A stretch of 64,000 nt of DNA from Lawsonibacter celer (lineage in GTDB: Bacteria; Bacillota; Clostridia; Oscillospirales; Oscillospiraceae). Made by a program: the position numbers and the translations under genes. Where the stretch lies: positions 142,484-206,483 of the forward strand of contig NZ_JACOEA010000004.1 in NCBI RefSeq assembly GCF_014281125.1, given 5' to 3'. Shown one piece after another: positions 33,901 through 41,805 of this stretch (within the stretch, counting starts at the first letter, position 1; every line of letters starts with the position of its first letter). Under the pieces are notes generated by a model. That model was given only the letters and a program-made list of their open reading frames with translations, ran no database searches and had not been told where the DNA came from.

Positions 33901-36678
33901 CTGCCCATATCCAACCAGAAGCGGGCCGACCGGGCCGCGGCCAGGATACAGCGGACGGGGTACGCCGACGCGCTGGCGAATTGGAGCGGCCAGGTGCGCA
34001 GCGGAAAGACCTCCGCGGACCTGGTGGCCACCGGCGCGCAGTTGTACAACGCCGCGGTCAACGCCGGGGACACCGCCCGGGCCATGGAAATTCTGCACGA
34101 CTATATACAGGCCATCCGGTCCGGGGCCCAGGCGACCCAGGCGGCCCGCATCCTGAAAACCCTGACGCCGTCGGGGCAGCTGTACATGCTGCAGAAGGAG
34201 GTCAACAGCCTCAACGACAGCCTGGGGGAGCGGACCCTGAAAAAACTGCGCAGGGGCGGGGAGGAGAAGGGGATTGTCCTGGACGAGGCTTTGGCGGACG
34301 CGTTTTTGAACGCCCCGGACGAGTCTGCCCAGGAGGCCGCCTATGACCGGCTGATCCAGAGCGTGGCCGACCAGATTCCGCCCACCTTCGCGGATAAGTG
34401 GAATGCGTGGCGGTACATGGCGATGCTGGCCAATCCCCGGACGCACATTCGGAACATTGGGGGCAATGTGGGGTTCCAGCCGGTGCGGTGGACCAAGGAC
34501 CGGCTGGCCGCGGCCATCGAGGCGGGGGTATCCGCGGCCAGCGGCGGGCAGCTTCAGCGCACCAAGTCCTTTGCTGCGGCGCCGGAGCTGTACCGGGCGG
34601 CCTGGAACGACTGGGCTAATGTGAAGGACACGTTGTCCGGCAGCAAATACGACGACCTAAAGAGCGAGATCAACAGCCGCAGGCGGGTGTTCCAGTCCGC
34701 CCCGCTGGAGGCGGTACGGAAGGGCAACTCCAACCTGCTGGAGCTGGAGGACGCCATTTTCAAGCGGGTGACCTACACCGACGCCCTGGCCGGATTCCTC
34801 CAGGCCAACGGGGTAAGCGCGGAGCAGCTGAGGAGCGGCCAGGCGGACAGCGCCGTTCTGGAGCGGGCCAGGGCCTACGCCGGGCGGGAGGCGCTGCGGG
34901 CGACCTATCAGGACCGCAACGCCGTGTCCGACGCCGTGGTGCGCGGGGTGCGGGCGCTGGGTCCCTTCGGGGAGGCGGTGCTGCCCTTCAAGCGCACGCC
35001 GGCCAATATCCTGGTGCGTGGGGCGGAGTACAGCCCCCTGGGGCTGGCCAAGGCCCTGACCTATGACCTGCGCCAGGTGCAGCAGGGCAAAATGACGGGG
35101 GCGGACGCAATTGACAACATCGCCGCCGGGCTGACCGGCACGGGGCTGATGGCGCTGGGCGCGGCGCTCTTTTCCCTGGGGCTGGTGACCGGGGGCGGGG
35201 GCGGAGACGAGAAGCAGGCCGCCCTGGACCAGCTGACCGGCGGGCAGAACTACGCCCTTAATCTCCCGGACGGCACGTCGGTTACCCTGGACTGGCTGGC
35301 CCCGGAGGCGCTGCCCTTTTTTATGGGAGTGGAGCTGATGGACGCGCTGGGAGAGAACGGGGCCAGCTCGGACGACATCTTCAACGCCATTTCCTCCGTA
35401 TCCGAGCCCATGCTGCAAATGTCCATGCTGCAGTCTTTGAACGACCTGATTGACAGCGTGAGCTATGTGGACAGCGCCGGGAAGCTCCAGGCCCTGGCGG
35501 CTTCCGCCGTGGTCAGCTACTTCTCCCAGGCCATTCCCACCATTGGGGGTCAGATTGAGCGCACGGCGGAGGAGCGGCGCATGAGCACCTACACGGACAA
35601 GTCCCTGCCGCTGCCCACGGACGTGCAGTATGCCCTTGGGCGGGCCAGCGCGCGCATACCCGGCTGGGACTACCAACAGGTGCCCTTTATCGACGCATGG
35701 GGGCGGCAGGAGGGCAGCGACCCGCAGCCCCTGCGGACCTTCAACAACTTCCTTAACCCCGCCTACACCTCCACCCGGAATGTGACGGCCGCGGACGAGG
35801 AGGTACAGAGGCTGTACGACGCCACCGGGGACGGCGGGGTGATCCCGGAACGGCCAAGGCGGTACATTATTGTGGACGGGGTGCGCAAGGACCTCACCGG
35901 CGAGGAATATGTGGAGTACGCCACCCTGCGGGGGCAGACGGCATACGGGCTTATGGAGGATTTGCTGGACAGCCGGAGCTATCACAGCATGAGCGACGAG
36001 GAGAAGGCCGGAGCGGTGGAACTGGTATACAGCTACGCCGACGCACTGAGCAAGGCCGCCGTGAGCGACTACCGGCCGGAGGACTGGGTGACGGAGGCCG
36101 GAGCGGCCCAAAGGACCCTGGGCCTGTCCACGGCGGATTACCTGGTCCTGCGGAAGCGCTACGGGGCCGCGCTGAGCGGCGACAAGGTGCGGGAGGCCTA
36201 CCGGCAGGGCATGGAGGCGGAGGAATACCTGGAGTATGCCGCCGGGGCTAAGGGCTACAACGAGGAAGCGCGCAGGCCGGGAGCAGGGGCGGATGGACCG
36301 GAGCGAGGAGGAGAAACCGAAGGGCCGCGAAGCGGGCCTGTTTCGAGTCCGAAACGGAGGGAAGCCGGCCCGGCCGCGAGCGAGCCGGAGCGTGACAACG
36401 AGGACGAAAAGGGAGGCCTGACCATTGCCGAGAACGCAAAGGCCATCACGCAGAGCGGGCTGAGCAAGGCGAATCAGGAGATTGCCTGGGCGCTAGCCTA
36501 CCCGGAATGGCCGGAGAAGGCGGAGGAGGCCGGGCTGTCCATGGCGGAGTACATCCAGTACAAAACGGCCACCTATGGATGCAAGAAAAAAGCTGAAAAG
36601 CTGGCCGCCCTGCGGGAAGCTGGGCTGCCAGTGGGGTGGTATTACAAGGTGGAGTTATGCAAAGCGCATGTGCCTTAA
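30913..36678 (+). CDS. Giant phage polyvalent protein with nuclease-like and LPD38-type domains
   Basis: A 1921-residue protein of the kind that phages package and eject with DNA. Residues 90-400 are Ala/Gly-rich helices (TERAGAALLGAGENVTDLIGTG). Residues about 510-700 are an unassigned module (YGMFADDAPSTDMYG). Residues about 728-855 contain HIFNHHGDTESEAARG and LIPQVLASPDKVSLS, resembling the phage Barnase-EndoU-ColicinE5/D-RelE-like nuclease (PBECR) family. Near 1174, NPRTHIRNIGGN is the mark of the large polyvalent-protein domain LPD38. A membrane-like segment lies near 1410-1430 (LMALGAALFSLGLVTG). The 510-880 part has visibly lower G+C than the rest. There is no portal, capsid, terminase, tail or integrase gene nearby. 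Confidence 0.8.
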   Translation: MTAFERRLKQAEENAARQDAAAAKARRTVSTGLAKASTEKTGRATNAAGITTLPVFQGADGAFSGTGADRGTSSSGLKTGVNRGALTQERHAAATAGKTLLPGREKGIQMGFSQGLGYGTERAGAALLGAGENVTDLIGTGFYKGLQGITSLGGLAKNPVSEWAGREADAFLDNSVTRDWEEDIRARYQPTREEEQLTGLGQTVVQMLPAIATGSVAAKVLGTGLKAGQAANAGANVSRAVFGLQAAGGGANEARQEGADAGRALAYGAASGLLETTIESIAGGIPGMGEGKLRGIAEAVKASPIVSRVLDIAGEGGEEALSAILSPYLKRAMYDPDAENATAEEIAQSALLGAAAAGVLQVGLELPGAVSDVRSARAEVGSGADILSRVNQRLAQPGQVAADFQGLPMFEQSPFEGLPSFRRRSVEPLPDFRQAQASVDTQGQNAVSDGAVEATGQNKTASTGETDVENETLMEKDSSVSQLQNEGTPSGRQEHGPSASGGGRNITVPFNGTPYRNDKSYRCVYAGESPISSEVGYGMFADDAPSTDMYGDDLYVVDHASLPSINDVKPAIAEAWDKAVEDWALPPSLDALSEYWSGAEIAEDFDPKNIIDGAGAWDNPDLVTWAFDNGLFDDIPGVKTSDGAIVWDAETVKRGDKNAEVWGQEDEPGQNIGGVFPKDSTGDAGTGLIPMTEQAVNRLSTGKKNIIARTAADIVSFVKQALGKKGGSERLYMGTLPETAAATIKKNTGVDVSGYTAILPGDSVQHIFNHHGDTESEAARGQRAVTAEDIALIPQVLASPDKVSLSSERDMFGRPVLLFSKQIGDTLITAQAVTDGRHALTTNSLWIKKGKNRPTIPDAGNQTGPVANVQNALSQGSSIDPIIRQAADGVNSDSAQNWDEVTGGRQLEAPGGVDRAGPENAVGAARYGFDPYSHLLGRYGAIEPGETPARVVDVPRQTTERDRVSLTARTVMEAAATPEEFVPEIAEQLVNGAFSYLPISNQKRADRAAARIQRTGYADALANWSGQVRSGKTSADLVATGAQLYNAAVNAGDTARAMEILHDYIQAIRSGAQATQAARILKTLTPSGQLYMLQKEVNSLNDSLGERTLKKLRRGGEEKGIVLDEALADAFLNAPDESAQEAAYDRLIQSVADQIPPTFADKWNAWRYMAMLANPRTHIRNIGGNVGFQPVRWTKDRLAAAIEAGVSAASGGQLQRTKSFAAAPELYRAAWNDWANVKDTLSGSKYDDLKSEINSRRRVFQSAPLEAVRKGNSNLLELEDAIFKRVTYTDALAGFLQANGVSAEQLRSGQADSAVLERARAYAGREALRATYQDRNAVSDAVVRGVRALGPFGEAVLPFKRTPANILVRGAEYSPLGLAKALTYDLRQVQQGKMTGADAIDNIAAGLTGTGLMALGAALFSLGLVTGGGGGDEKQAALDQLTGGQNYALNLPDGTSVTLDWLAPEALPFFMGVELMDALGENGASSDDIFNAISSVSEPMLQMSMLQSLNDLIDSVSYVDSAGKLQALAASAVVSYFSQAIPTIGGQIERTAEERRMSTYTDKSLPLPTDVQYALGRASARIPGWDYQQVPFIDAWGRQEGSDPQPLRTFNNFLNPAYTSTRNVTAADEEVQRLYDATGDGGVIPERPRRYIIVDGVRKDLTGEEYVEYATLRGQTAYGLMEDLLDSRSYHSMSDEEKAGAVELVYSYADALSKAAVSDYRPEDWVTEAGAAQRTLGLSTADYLVLRKRYGAALSGDKVREAYRQGMEAEEYLEYAAGAKGYNEEARRPGAGADGPERGGETEGPRSGPVSSPKRREAGPAASEPERDNEDEKGGLTIAENAKAITQSGLSKANQEIAWALAYPEWPEKAEEAGLSMAEYIQYKTATYGCKKKAEKLAALREAGLPVGWYYKVELCKAHVP

Positions 36679-36758
36679 AAAGCTCCACCACCCTTTCCAC
36701 CGCAAAAAGTGTTTTAATGAGCTGGAAAGTGCATTTTCTGCAAGTATGATAAAAACAT

Positions 36759-36806
36759 AAAAATCCACGCAAAGCATTGATTTTACAAAGCTTTGCGTGG
36801 ATTTTT
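36759..36806. terminator. Bidirectional terminator after the polyvalent-protein gene
   Basis: The 17-base arms AAAAATCCACGCAAAGC and its complement surround a 14-base loop, with A- and T-runs at the ends. It serves the converging genes on both sides. Confidence 0.88.
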
Positions 36807-36835
36807 ACTTGTGTAATCCAAACACTATAGATGCC

Positions 36836-38374
36836 CTAAAACAATTGAGTGCTCTCTGTGTTGTCACAATATCTCCAAATGTAGCCGCCCGCTTGTTTTC
36901 GACCATCACCACGGCAAACAGAAGAAATATTGCCGGAGCTAATCCCCGTCATTCTGGACGCTTCAGATATAGAGGGAAAGTTTTTAACGATTTTGTGAGT
37001 GTCCACGTCTATCATTTGTACTCTTTTACTCTTTGCTGAGGAACTTTTCTTTATCCCACATTTAGGGCAACCCGTTCCGGACACTCTATGTCCGATTGTT
37101 GTTCGATATTCGTTTTGACATGTTGGGCATACCCAGTAGACGCTAATATCAGAATGTGGGAAAACATCATGCGGCGTCAAATCTTTATTTTTAATGGGAT
37201 GCCATTCTTTTGCGATTTCGGGGAATAGTTCTCCAAATGAGCCATTTTTGATAGCCGTCATGTAAGAACGGATTTCCATTTCATCTCGCTTGATGTTGAT
37301 ATCAACAGGGCTATGAAAAGCCAACGGATTATTTCTCGTCCAAAAGTTTGTTTCTGGGTCGATTTTATCTAACAAATAACGAATCACTTTTTCCAACTGA
37401 TTGTGTTCATACATATTTCCGTCAATTCCAAGATATTCATCAGCAGTATACTTCGCTTGATCCGTCATTTTTTCTTTTAGACGCAGTAGTTTGATTCCGT
37501 TTTCTTGACATATTGCATATTTTTTTAGTTCTCTTTCATGTTTATCTGCTTTATGCCACGCCTCTCCGTCATATTCGATGGCCAGTTTTATTGATGGTAT
37601 ATAAATATCCAGCTCCATACTGTTTTCGAAAATCTCATTATATCTGTTGATAGCATCTGGAAAAGCTTTCTTGATGTAATAAAAGATGGCTTGTTCAGCA
37701 AAAGAAGTTTGCCTGCCGGAATTGCAGTAAGGGCAATTTGTCCCTCCGCTTCGATGATTAACTGTTGCTTGATAGTCATGACCATTTGAACACTGCCACC
37801 AGACTTTTTTACCTTGTCCAAAAGTAACCATTTCTGGTGTCAGTTCACCATTTTTTGTTGGATGCCATTCAGACGCCAATTGTGGATGCGTCGTTGCAAG
37901 GTCATTAATACCGACTACAACTGTCTTACCCGCACAACAAGGACAACCTCTGCCGATTGCTCTATTGCTGATTTTAGCCTTATAGCTATACCCACACTTT
38001 CGGCACTTCCAAAATACACTCGCATTACTTTTAGCTGTGTATTCTGAGGGGAGATTTTTGTTTTTCTTGTAATCCCATTCGTTCAACAATAACCCGTTAG
38101 TAATTGATCCGTTTTTTGTAAGTGCTTGTTTATGCCGAATGCTTCCGCGTTTTATTCTGGCACAAGCAGGACATCCGCTCTTTCGGTCTCCAGTCCGATA
38201 GCGAATCTTTGTATCCCACCTATAGCCACATACGGAACAAATCCAACTTGCACATTCTGTTGAGCCCCAAAAGTAGTTCTCGGGCAAACCATGATTCTTT
38301 TCATAATCCCATTCTGCAGCGATTTCCGGGGCAACAGTCTTTAAATCATTCTTTCCTATTATGACTTTTTTCAT
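36836..38374 (-). CDS. Zinc-ribbon (DUF4379) / PD-(D/E)XK nuclease / NUMOD1 protein
   Basis: A 512-residue, A+T-rich gene. Four or more CxxC...CxxC treble-clef units of the DUF4379 type (E-W-x-x-x-K-N motif, then W-x-C-x-x-C) lie at about 1-220 and 370-440. Between them, residues 225-300 hold a Vsr/DUF559-like nuclease core with MELDIYIP, LAIEYDGEAWH and a GIKLLRL strand, as in very-short-patch-repair folds. Residues about 450-505 (IDVDTHKIVKNFPSISEASRMTGIS, GGYIWRY) match NUMOD1, a DNA-binding module of homing endonucleases. This points to a selfish or defence-type endonuclease. G+C is near 40% against about 62% around it, a strong sign of transfer. Confidence 0.85.
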   Translation of the reverse strand: MKKVIIGKNDLKTVAPEIAAEWDYEKNHGLPENYFWGSTECASWICSVCGYRWDTKIRYRTGDRKSGCPACARIKRGSIRHKQALTKNGSITNGLLLNEWDYKKNKNLPSEYTAKSNASVFWKCRKCGYSYKAKISNRAIGRGCPCCAGKTVVVGINDLATTHPQLASEWHPTKNGELTPEMVTFGQGKKVWWQCSNGHDYQATVNHRSGGTNCPYCNSGRQTSFAEQAIFYYIKKAFPDAINRYNEIFENSMELDIYIPSIKLAIEYDGEAWHKADKHERELKKYAICQENGIKLLRLKEKMTDQAKYTADEYLGIDGNMYEHNQLEKVIRYLLDKIDPETNFWTRNNPLAFHSPVDINIKRDEMEIRSYMTAIKNGSFGELFPEIAKEWHPIKNKDLTPHDVFPHSDISVYWVCPTCQNEYRTTIGHRVSGTGCPKCGIKKSSSAKSKRVQMIDVDTHKIVKNFPSISEASRMTGISSGNISSVCRGDGRKQAGGYIWRYCDNTESTQLF

Positions 38375-38475
38375 ATTCTGCCCTCAAAAGCAATTGAAAA
38401 GGTAAACCATACTCTTATTGTCTCTATAATATCACAGTTTTCGTACCATTTACACCTAAAAACAATAAAATAGCA

Positions 38476-38504
38476 GATGCCACTGGCTAAAAGCCAGTGG
38501 CATC
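38476..38504 (-). terminator. Terminator of tRNA-Arg
   Basis: The 13-base arms GATGCCACTGGCT / AGCCAGTGGCATC enclose a 3-base loop and are followed on the - strand by TGCTATTTTATTG. Confidence 0.7.
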
Positions 38505-38522
38505 TACATCGTTTGGATTTTA

Positions 38523-38599
38523 TGGTACGGCCGAAGGGACTCGAACCCCCAGCATTCAGAACCGGAATCTGACGCTCTATCCAATTGAACTACGGCCGC
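38523..38599 (-). tRNA. tRNA-Arg, anticodon CCG
   Basis: On the - strand the sequence folds as a full cloverleaf. The 7-bp acceptor GCGGCCG pairs with CGGCCGT (one G-U). The anticodon stem is TCAGA/TCTGA with loop TTCCGGT, so the anticodon is CCG. The T-loop is TTCGAGT. CCA is encoded (38525-38523). It reads CGG codons, common in this G+C-rich genome. A search by eye found no repeated tRNA 3' end in the neighbouring accessory region. Confidence 0.95.
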
Positions 38600-38685
38600 G
38601 AACTGACACGTTCCTCAACGTGCCAGATTATTATAGCAGTCTTTTGGGCATTTGTAAAGTATAAAGTTTTGTGTTTTCCAATGCT

Positions 38686-39204
38686 TCAGCAGGGCAGGGT
38701 GCTCCAGGTATTGGCCCCGGATAGGTCGGTAAAGAGAATCATGGACGGCGGCAGAAAGGTAAAGAGCACCAGAGCGACCCCCAGCGCGGCGGCGAGCAGA
38801 ACCAGCACAGGCGCATGTGCTGCCCAGCGGGAAGATGGAAGCGCGGTGGGCAGAAGGAGAACCAGCGCCATCAGCGCCACATAGAGGATAATATCAAATC
38901 CGGGAGATTCCCCGCCCAGAATCACATGGTAGATATATCCCACCAAGAGCATCAGCCCGGCCCCTGCCAGCAGCGCCAGGCAGCGCGCGCCCAGCACACC
39001 CGGCTCCTGCCTCCGGGAGAGCAGCAGAGAGGCGATCAGGGCGGGCCAATAGAGAATCTTCACGTGCTCCCAGAGACTTTCGTTCACGGGAGAGAAGAGC
39101 GCTGTGAAGGCACAGGGAAAGAGTGCATACACGAAATGAAGACAGGCCCCGATCAGAGTGGCGGCGATGAAGGTCAGAAGGACCGGCTTAGTCAGGCGCG
39201 ACAT
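38686..39204 (-). CDS. DUF6512-like integral membrane protein
   Basis: A 172-residue protein with five predicted membrane helices. The start TLIGACLHFVYALFP followed by SPVNESLWEHVKILYWP is the pattern I associate with the small clostridial DUF6512 family. No enzymatic motif is visible and the function is unknown. It is divergent from the spoIVB region, with 277 bases between. Confidence 0.7.
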   Translation of the reverse strand: MSRLTKPVLLTFIAATLIGACLHFVYALFPCAFTALFSPVNESLWEHVKILYWPALIASLLLSRRQEPGVLGARCLALLAGAGLMLLVGYIYHVILGGESPGFDIILYVALMALVLLLPTALPSSRWAAHAPVLVLLAAALGVALVLFTFLPPSMILFTDLSGANTWSTLPC

Positions 39205-39481
39205 GGGCGATACCCCCTTGTTCTTTTTCTGTACAGCCTATGCCGGTCCCAGGTGGAATAGACCGGCCCGGCCATGGAGCGGTGGCCGGCGGATTTTAAA
39301 ATTTTTGCGGAAAAAGCGGCAGAAAAAGGGCGCTTGGCAAAGAAAATGCCTGCCATTGCAGGACATCCAGGTTTCTCCAAGACAAAGGTGTGTTTCATTG
39401 CCAGCGGGGCGGCGCACAATTTCGGTCATATTAAAACAGGCGCCAAAAGCGCCCGTTTTGATTTTGAATAGGGGTGGTTGC

Positions 39482-40603
39482 ATGAAGGAGGAACAAAAGG
39501 TGTGGCCCTGGGCGGCGGGGCTCATCGCCTGTGTGCTGGCGGCGGCGCTGCTGTGTGCCTGGTTTCCGCTCCAGAGCCATGGAGCGCTGCCGGCGGCAGG
39601 CAGTGTAGGAACGGCGCTGGAAGAGGTAAAGCCCGCGCCGGCGGCGGCGGAGCACCCGGCGGTGGGCCGCACCGTGGTGCCGCTTGGCCGGGCGGTGGGC
39701 ATTAAGCTCTTTTCCGACGGAGTTATGGTGGTCGGATTTTCGGAAATTGCCACGGAAGGCGGAGCCAGCGTGCCTGCCCGCGACTGCGGACTGAAGGCGG
39801 GAGATATCATCACGCATATCAACAGCTCGGAGGTGGACACCATCGAGCAGGTGCAGCAGGTGCTCCAGGAAGTAGGCGGGGACAAAATGAGCATCCGCGC
39901 CACCCGGGGGGAAAAGCAGGTTCAGGTGACGGCCCAGGCGGTGCAGTGCAGCGCGGACGGCCAGTATAAGCTGGGGGCCTGGATTCGGGACTCCATGGCG
40001 GGCATTGGGACCATGACTTTCTATGATCCGGAATCCGGTGTCTTTGGGGCGCTGGGCCACGGGATCAACGACGTGGACACCGCGCTGCTCATGCCGCTGG
40101 AATCCGGATCCATCATGTATGCGGAAGTCACCGATGTGCAGAAGGGCGAGAGCGGTGCCCCTGGTGAGCTCCACGGGGCTTTTCAGGTTTCCAGGGACCT
40201 GGGCGCGCTGTACGCCAATACCCAGAGCGGTGTGTTCGGCACGCTGAGCGACGAAGCTATGGCCGGTTCCATGCCCGCAGTGGAGGTGGCTTCCCGCAGT
40301 GAGGTAAAGACCGGAAAGGCCACCATTCTCTCCAACATTACCGGAGACAAGGTAGAGGAGTACGCAGTGGAGATCACCCGGGTTTACCCGGCGGCCGCGG
40401 GTGAGACGCGCAATCTCATGCTCAAGGTGACCGATCCCCGGCTGCTGGAGGCCACGGGCGGAATTGTTCAGGGCATGAGCGGAAGCCCCATCCTGCAGAA
40501 TGGAAAGCTGGTTGGCGCTGTGACCCACGTGCTGGTAAACGACCCGACCCAGGGATATGGTATTTTGGCCGAGAACATGACCTCTGCCGCCGGCGCAGCA
40601 TAA
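39482..40603 (+). CDS. spoIVB: SpoIVB signalling peptidase
   Basis: A serine peptidase (S55) made in the forespore. It crosses the inner forespore membrane and triggers SpoIVFB to process pro-sigma-K, the sigma-G to sigma-K checkpoint. The 373 residues comprise an N-terminal membrane anchor (AAGLIACVLAAALLCAWF), a PDZ domain (about 105-175; GLKAGDIITHINSSEV) and the S55 catalytic domain. The catalytic histidine is in LGHGIND and the nucleophile serine in GMSGSPIL. ATG 39482 has a GGGGTGG site; the frame is open for another 108 codons upstream but codes nothing recognisable. It is followed by spo0A, the usual neighbour order in Firmicutes. Confidence 0.95.
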   Translation: MKEEQKVWPWAAGLIACVLAAALLCAWFPLQSHGALPAAGSVGTALEEVKPAPAAAEHPAVGRTVVPLGRAVGIKLFSDGVMVVGFSEIATEGGASVPARDCGLKAGDIITHINSSEVDTIEQVQQVLQEVGGDKMSIRATRGEKQVQVTAQAVQCSADGQYKLGAWIRDSMAGIGTMTFYDPESGVFGALGHGINDVDTALLMPLESGSIMYAEVTDVQKGESGAPGELHGAFQVSRDLGALYANTQSGVFGTLSDEAMAGSMPAVEVASRSEVKTGKATILSNITGDKVEEYAVEITRVYPAAAGETRNLMLKVTDPRLLEATGGIVQGMSGSPILQNGKLVGAVTHVLVNDPTQGYGILAENMTSAAGAA

Positions 40604-40609
40604 GAGGAA

Positions 40610-40647
40610 CTCAAAAAGGGACCGCTTTTAAGCGGTCCCTTTTTGAG
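40610..40647 (+). terminator. Terminator after spoIVB
   Basis: Perfect 18-base arms (CTCAAAAAGGGACCGCTT and its complement) surround TT. The stem itself carries the T-run. Confidence 0.85.
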
Positions 40648-40726
40648 CGTGGGGAGAGAAAAAGCCCGGTACAGCCGGCCCGACCGTGTTTACATTGCAT
40701 CGCTGTCAATACGATTATGCGGATCA

Positions 40727-40743
40727 GGTCGAAGAGGGTCGAA
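40727..40743 (+). promoter_or_regulatory. Tandem 0A-box-like sites upstream of spo0A
   Basis: GGTCGAA occurs at 40727-40733 and 40737-40743, ten bases apart on the same helix face. The Spo0A box consensus is TGTCGAA, so each has one mismatch. Autoregulation is an inference. No consensus sigma-A or sigma-H promoter is obvious between here and the ATG. Confidence 0.45.
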
Positions 40744-40868
40744 TTTTTATTAACCAAAAAATGGCAATTAAAGCTTGCGTTTGCTGTCTGATTATGGTAA
40801 ATTATAGGCAACCGGTAAGCTGCCATGGCGAAATGATAACGAAGCAACTGCAGGAAAGGGTAACGAAG

Positions 40869-41642
40869 ATGGAGAATAAGAAGCGCATTTTGCTGGCGGA
40901 CGCCAGTGAGGAGTTCCGCCGCCTGTTTGCGGGTGCGGTGGCGGAGGAACCGGATATGGAGCTGGCGGGCGAGACGGAGGATGGGCAGGAGCTGCTCCGT
41001 CTGGTCAAGGAGTTGGAACCGGATGTAGTGGTAATGGACCTGGTACTCTCCCATATGGATGGGCTGGAGGTGCTTTCCGCCATGACCGCTCTGCCGATGC
41101 GGCCCAAAGTGCTGGTGCTTTCCGGGTTTGCCCGGGGAAATATGGCGGAGTTGGCGGCGGGGCAGGGCGCCGACTACTACATGATGAAGCCCTGCAGAAT
41201 GGCCACTGTGATTGAGCGGGTGCGTCAGCTGATGACCAGGGCTGGGGACAACGGCGGCGCGGGAGATTCCTGGTCAGCCAATCAGGCTGAAAATCTGGAG
41301 ACCACGGTTACCGGGATTATCCATGAAATCGGGGTTCCCGCCCATATCAAAGGCTACCAGTATCTGCGCGAGGCGATTATCATTGCCGTAGAGGACATGG
41401 AGGTCATCAACGCAGTGACCAAGATCCTCTATCCGGAGGTGGCAAAGCGCTTCGGCACCACTGCCAGCCGGGTGGAGCGTGCCATCCGCCACGCCATTGA
41501 AGTGGCCTGGGACCGGGGAGACCTGGAAACCCTGCAGAAATACTTCGGCTATACGGTATCCAACGCCAAAGGCAAGCCGACAAATTCTGAGTTTATTGCC
41601 ATGATCGCGGATCGCCTTCAGCTTCAGCGGCGCGAGCGGTAA
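40869..41642 (+). CDS. spo0A: Sporulation master regulator Spo0A
   Basis: The 257-residue response regulator starts sporulation when phosphorylated. The receiver domain (1-125) has the phospho-acceptor D57 (VVVMDLVL), K107 (MMKPC) and an acidic-pocket residue D11. The second acidic residue of the usual DD pair is Ala here (LLADASEEF). The C-terminal sigma-dependent DNA-binding domain (about 150-257) is well conserved, with [19 protein letters not shown] and [19 protein letters not shown] 40869 has AAAGGG upstream. It lies directly after spoIVB, separated by a terminator, so it has its own promoter. Confidence 0.96.
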   Translation: MENKKRILLADASEEFRRLFAGAVAEEPDMELAGETEDGQELLRLVKELEPDVVVMDLVLSHMDGLEVLSAMTALPMRPKVLVLSGFARGNMAELAAGQGADYYMMKPCRMATVIERVRQLMTRAGDNGGAGDSWSANQAENLETTVTGIIHEIGVPAHIKGYQYLREAIIIAVEDMEVINAVTKILYPEVAKRFGTTASRVERAIRHAIEVAWDRGDLETLQKYFGYTVSNAKGKPTNSEFIAMIADRLQLQRRER

Positions 41643-41657
41643 AGAAAACCATGAAAA

Positions 41658-41702
41658 ACGCCCGCCTTCCGGGAACCTGCGGTTCTCCGGGGGCGGGCGT
41701 TC
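41658..41702 (+). terminator. Terminator after spo0A
   Basis: AACGCCCGCC / GGCGGGCGTT with a further inner stem (CCGGGAACC...GGTTCTCCGG) is followed by CTGTG. The structure is strong but the T-run is short. Confidence 0.7.
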
Positions 41703-41805
41703 TGTGTCCGCATGATTCACAAGCGCGTGTATTTGTGGTATTCTTGTGGCAATGGGGGTGCAGAGCGTACAGGTGCCTGCCGAAAACGCAAAGGGAGTGT
41801 GGCCC

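Noticed and set aside
38523..38599. tRNA-Arg as attB for the accessory region
   Set aside because: No repeat of the tRNA 3' end was found between 28.8 and 38.5 kb, and no integrase gene is present.
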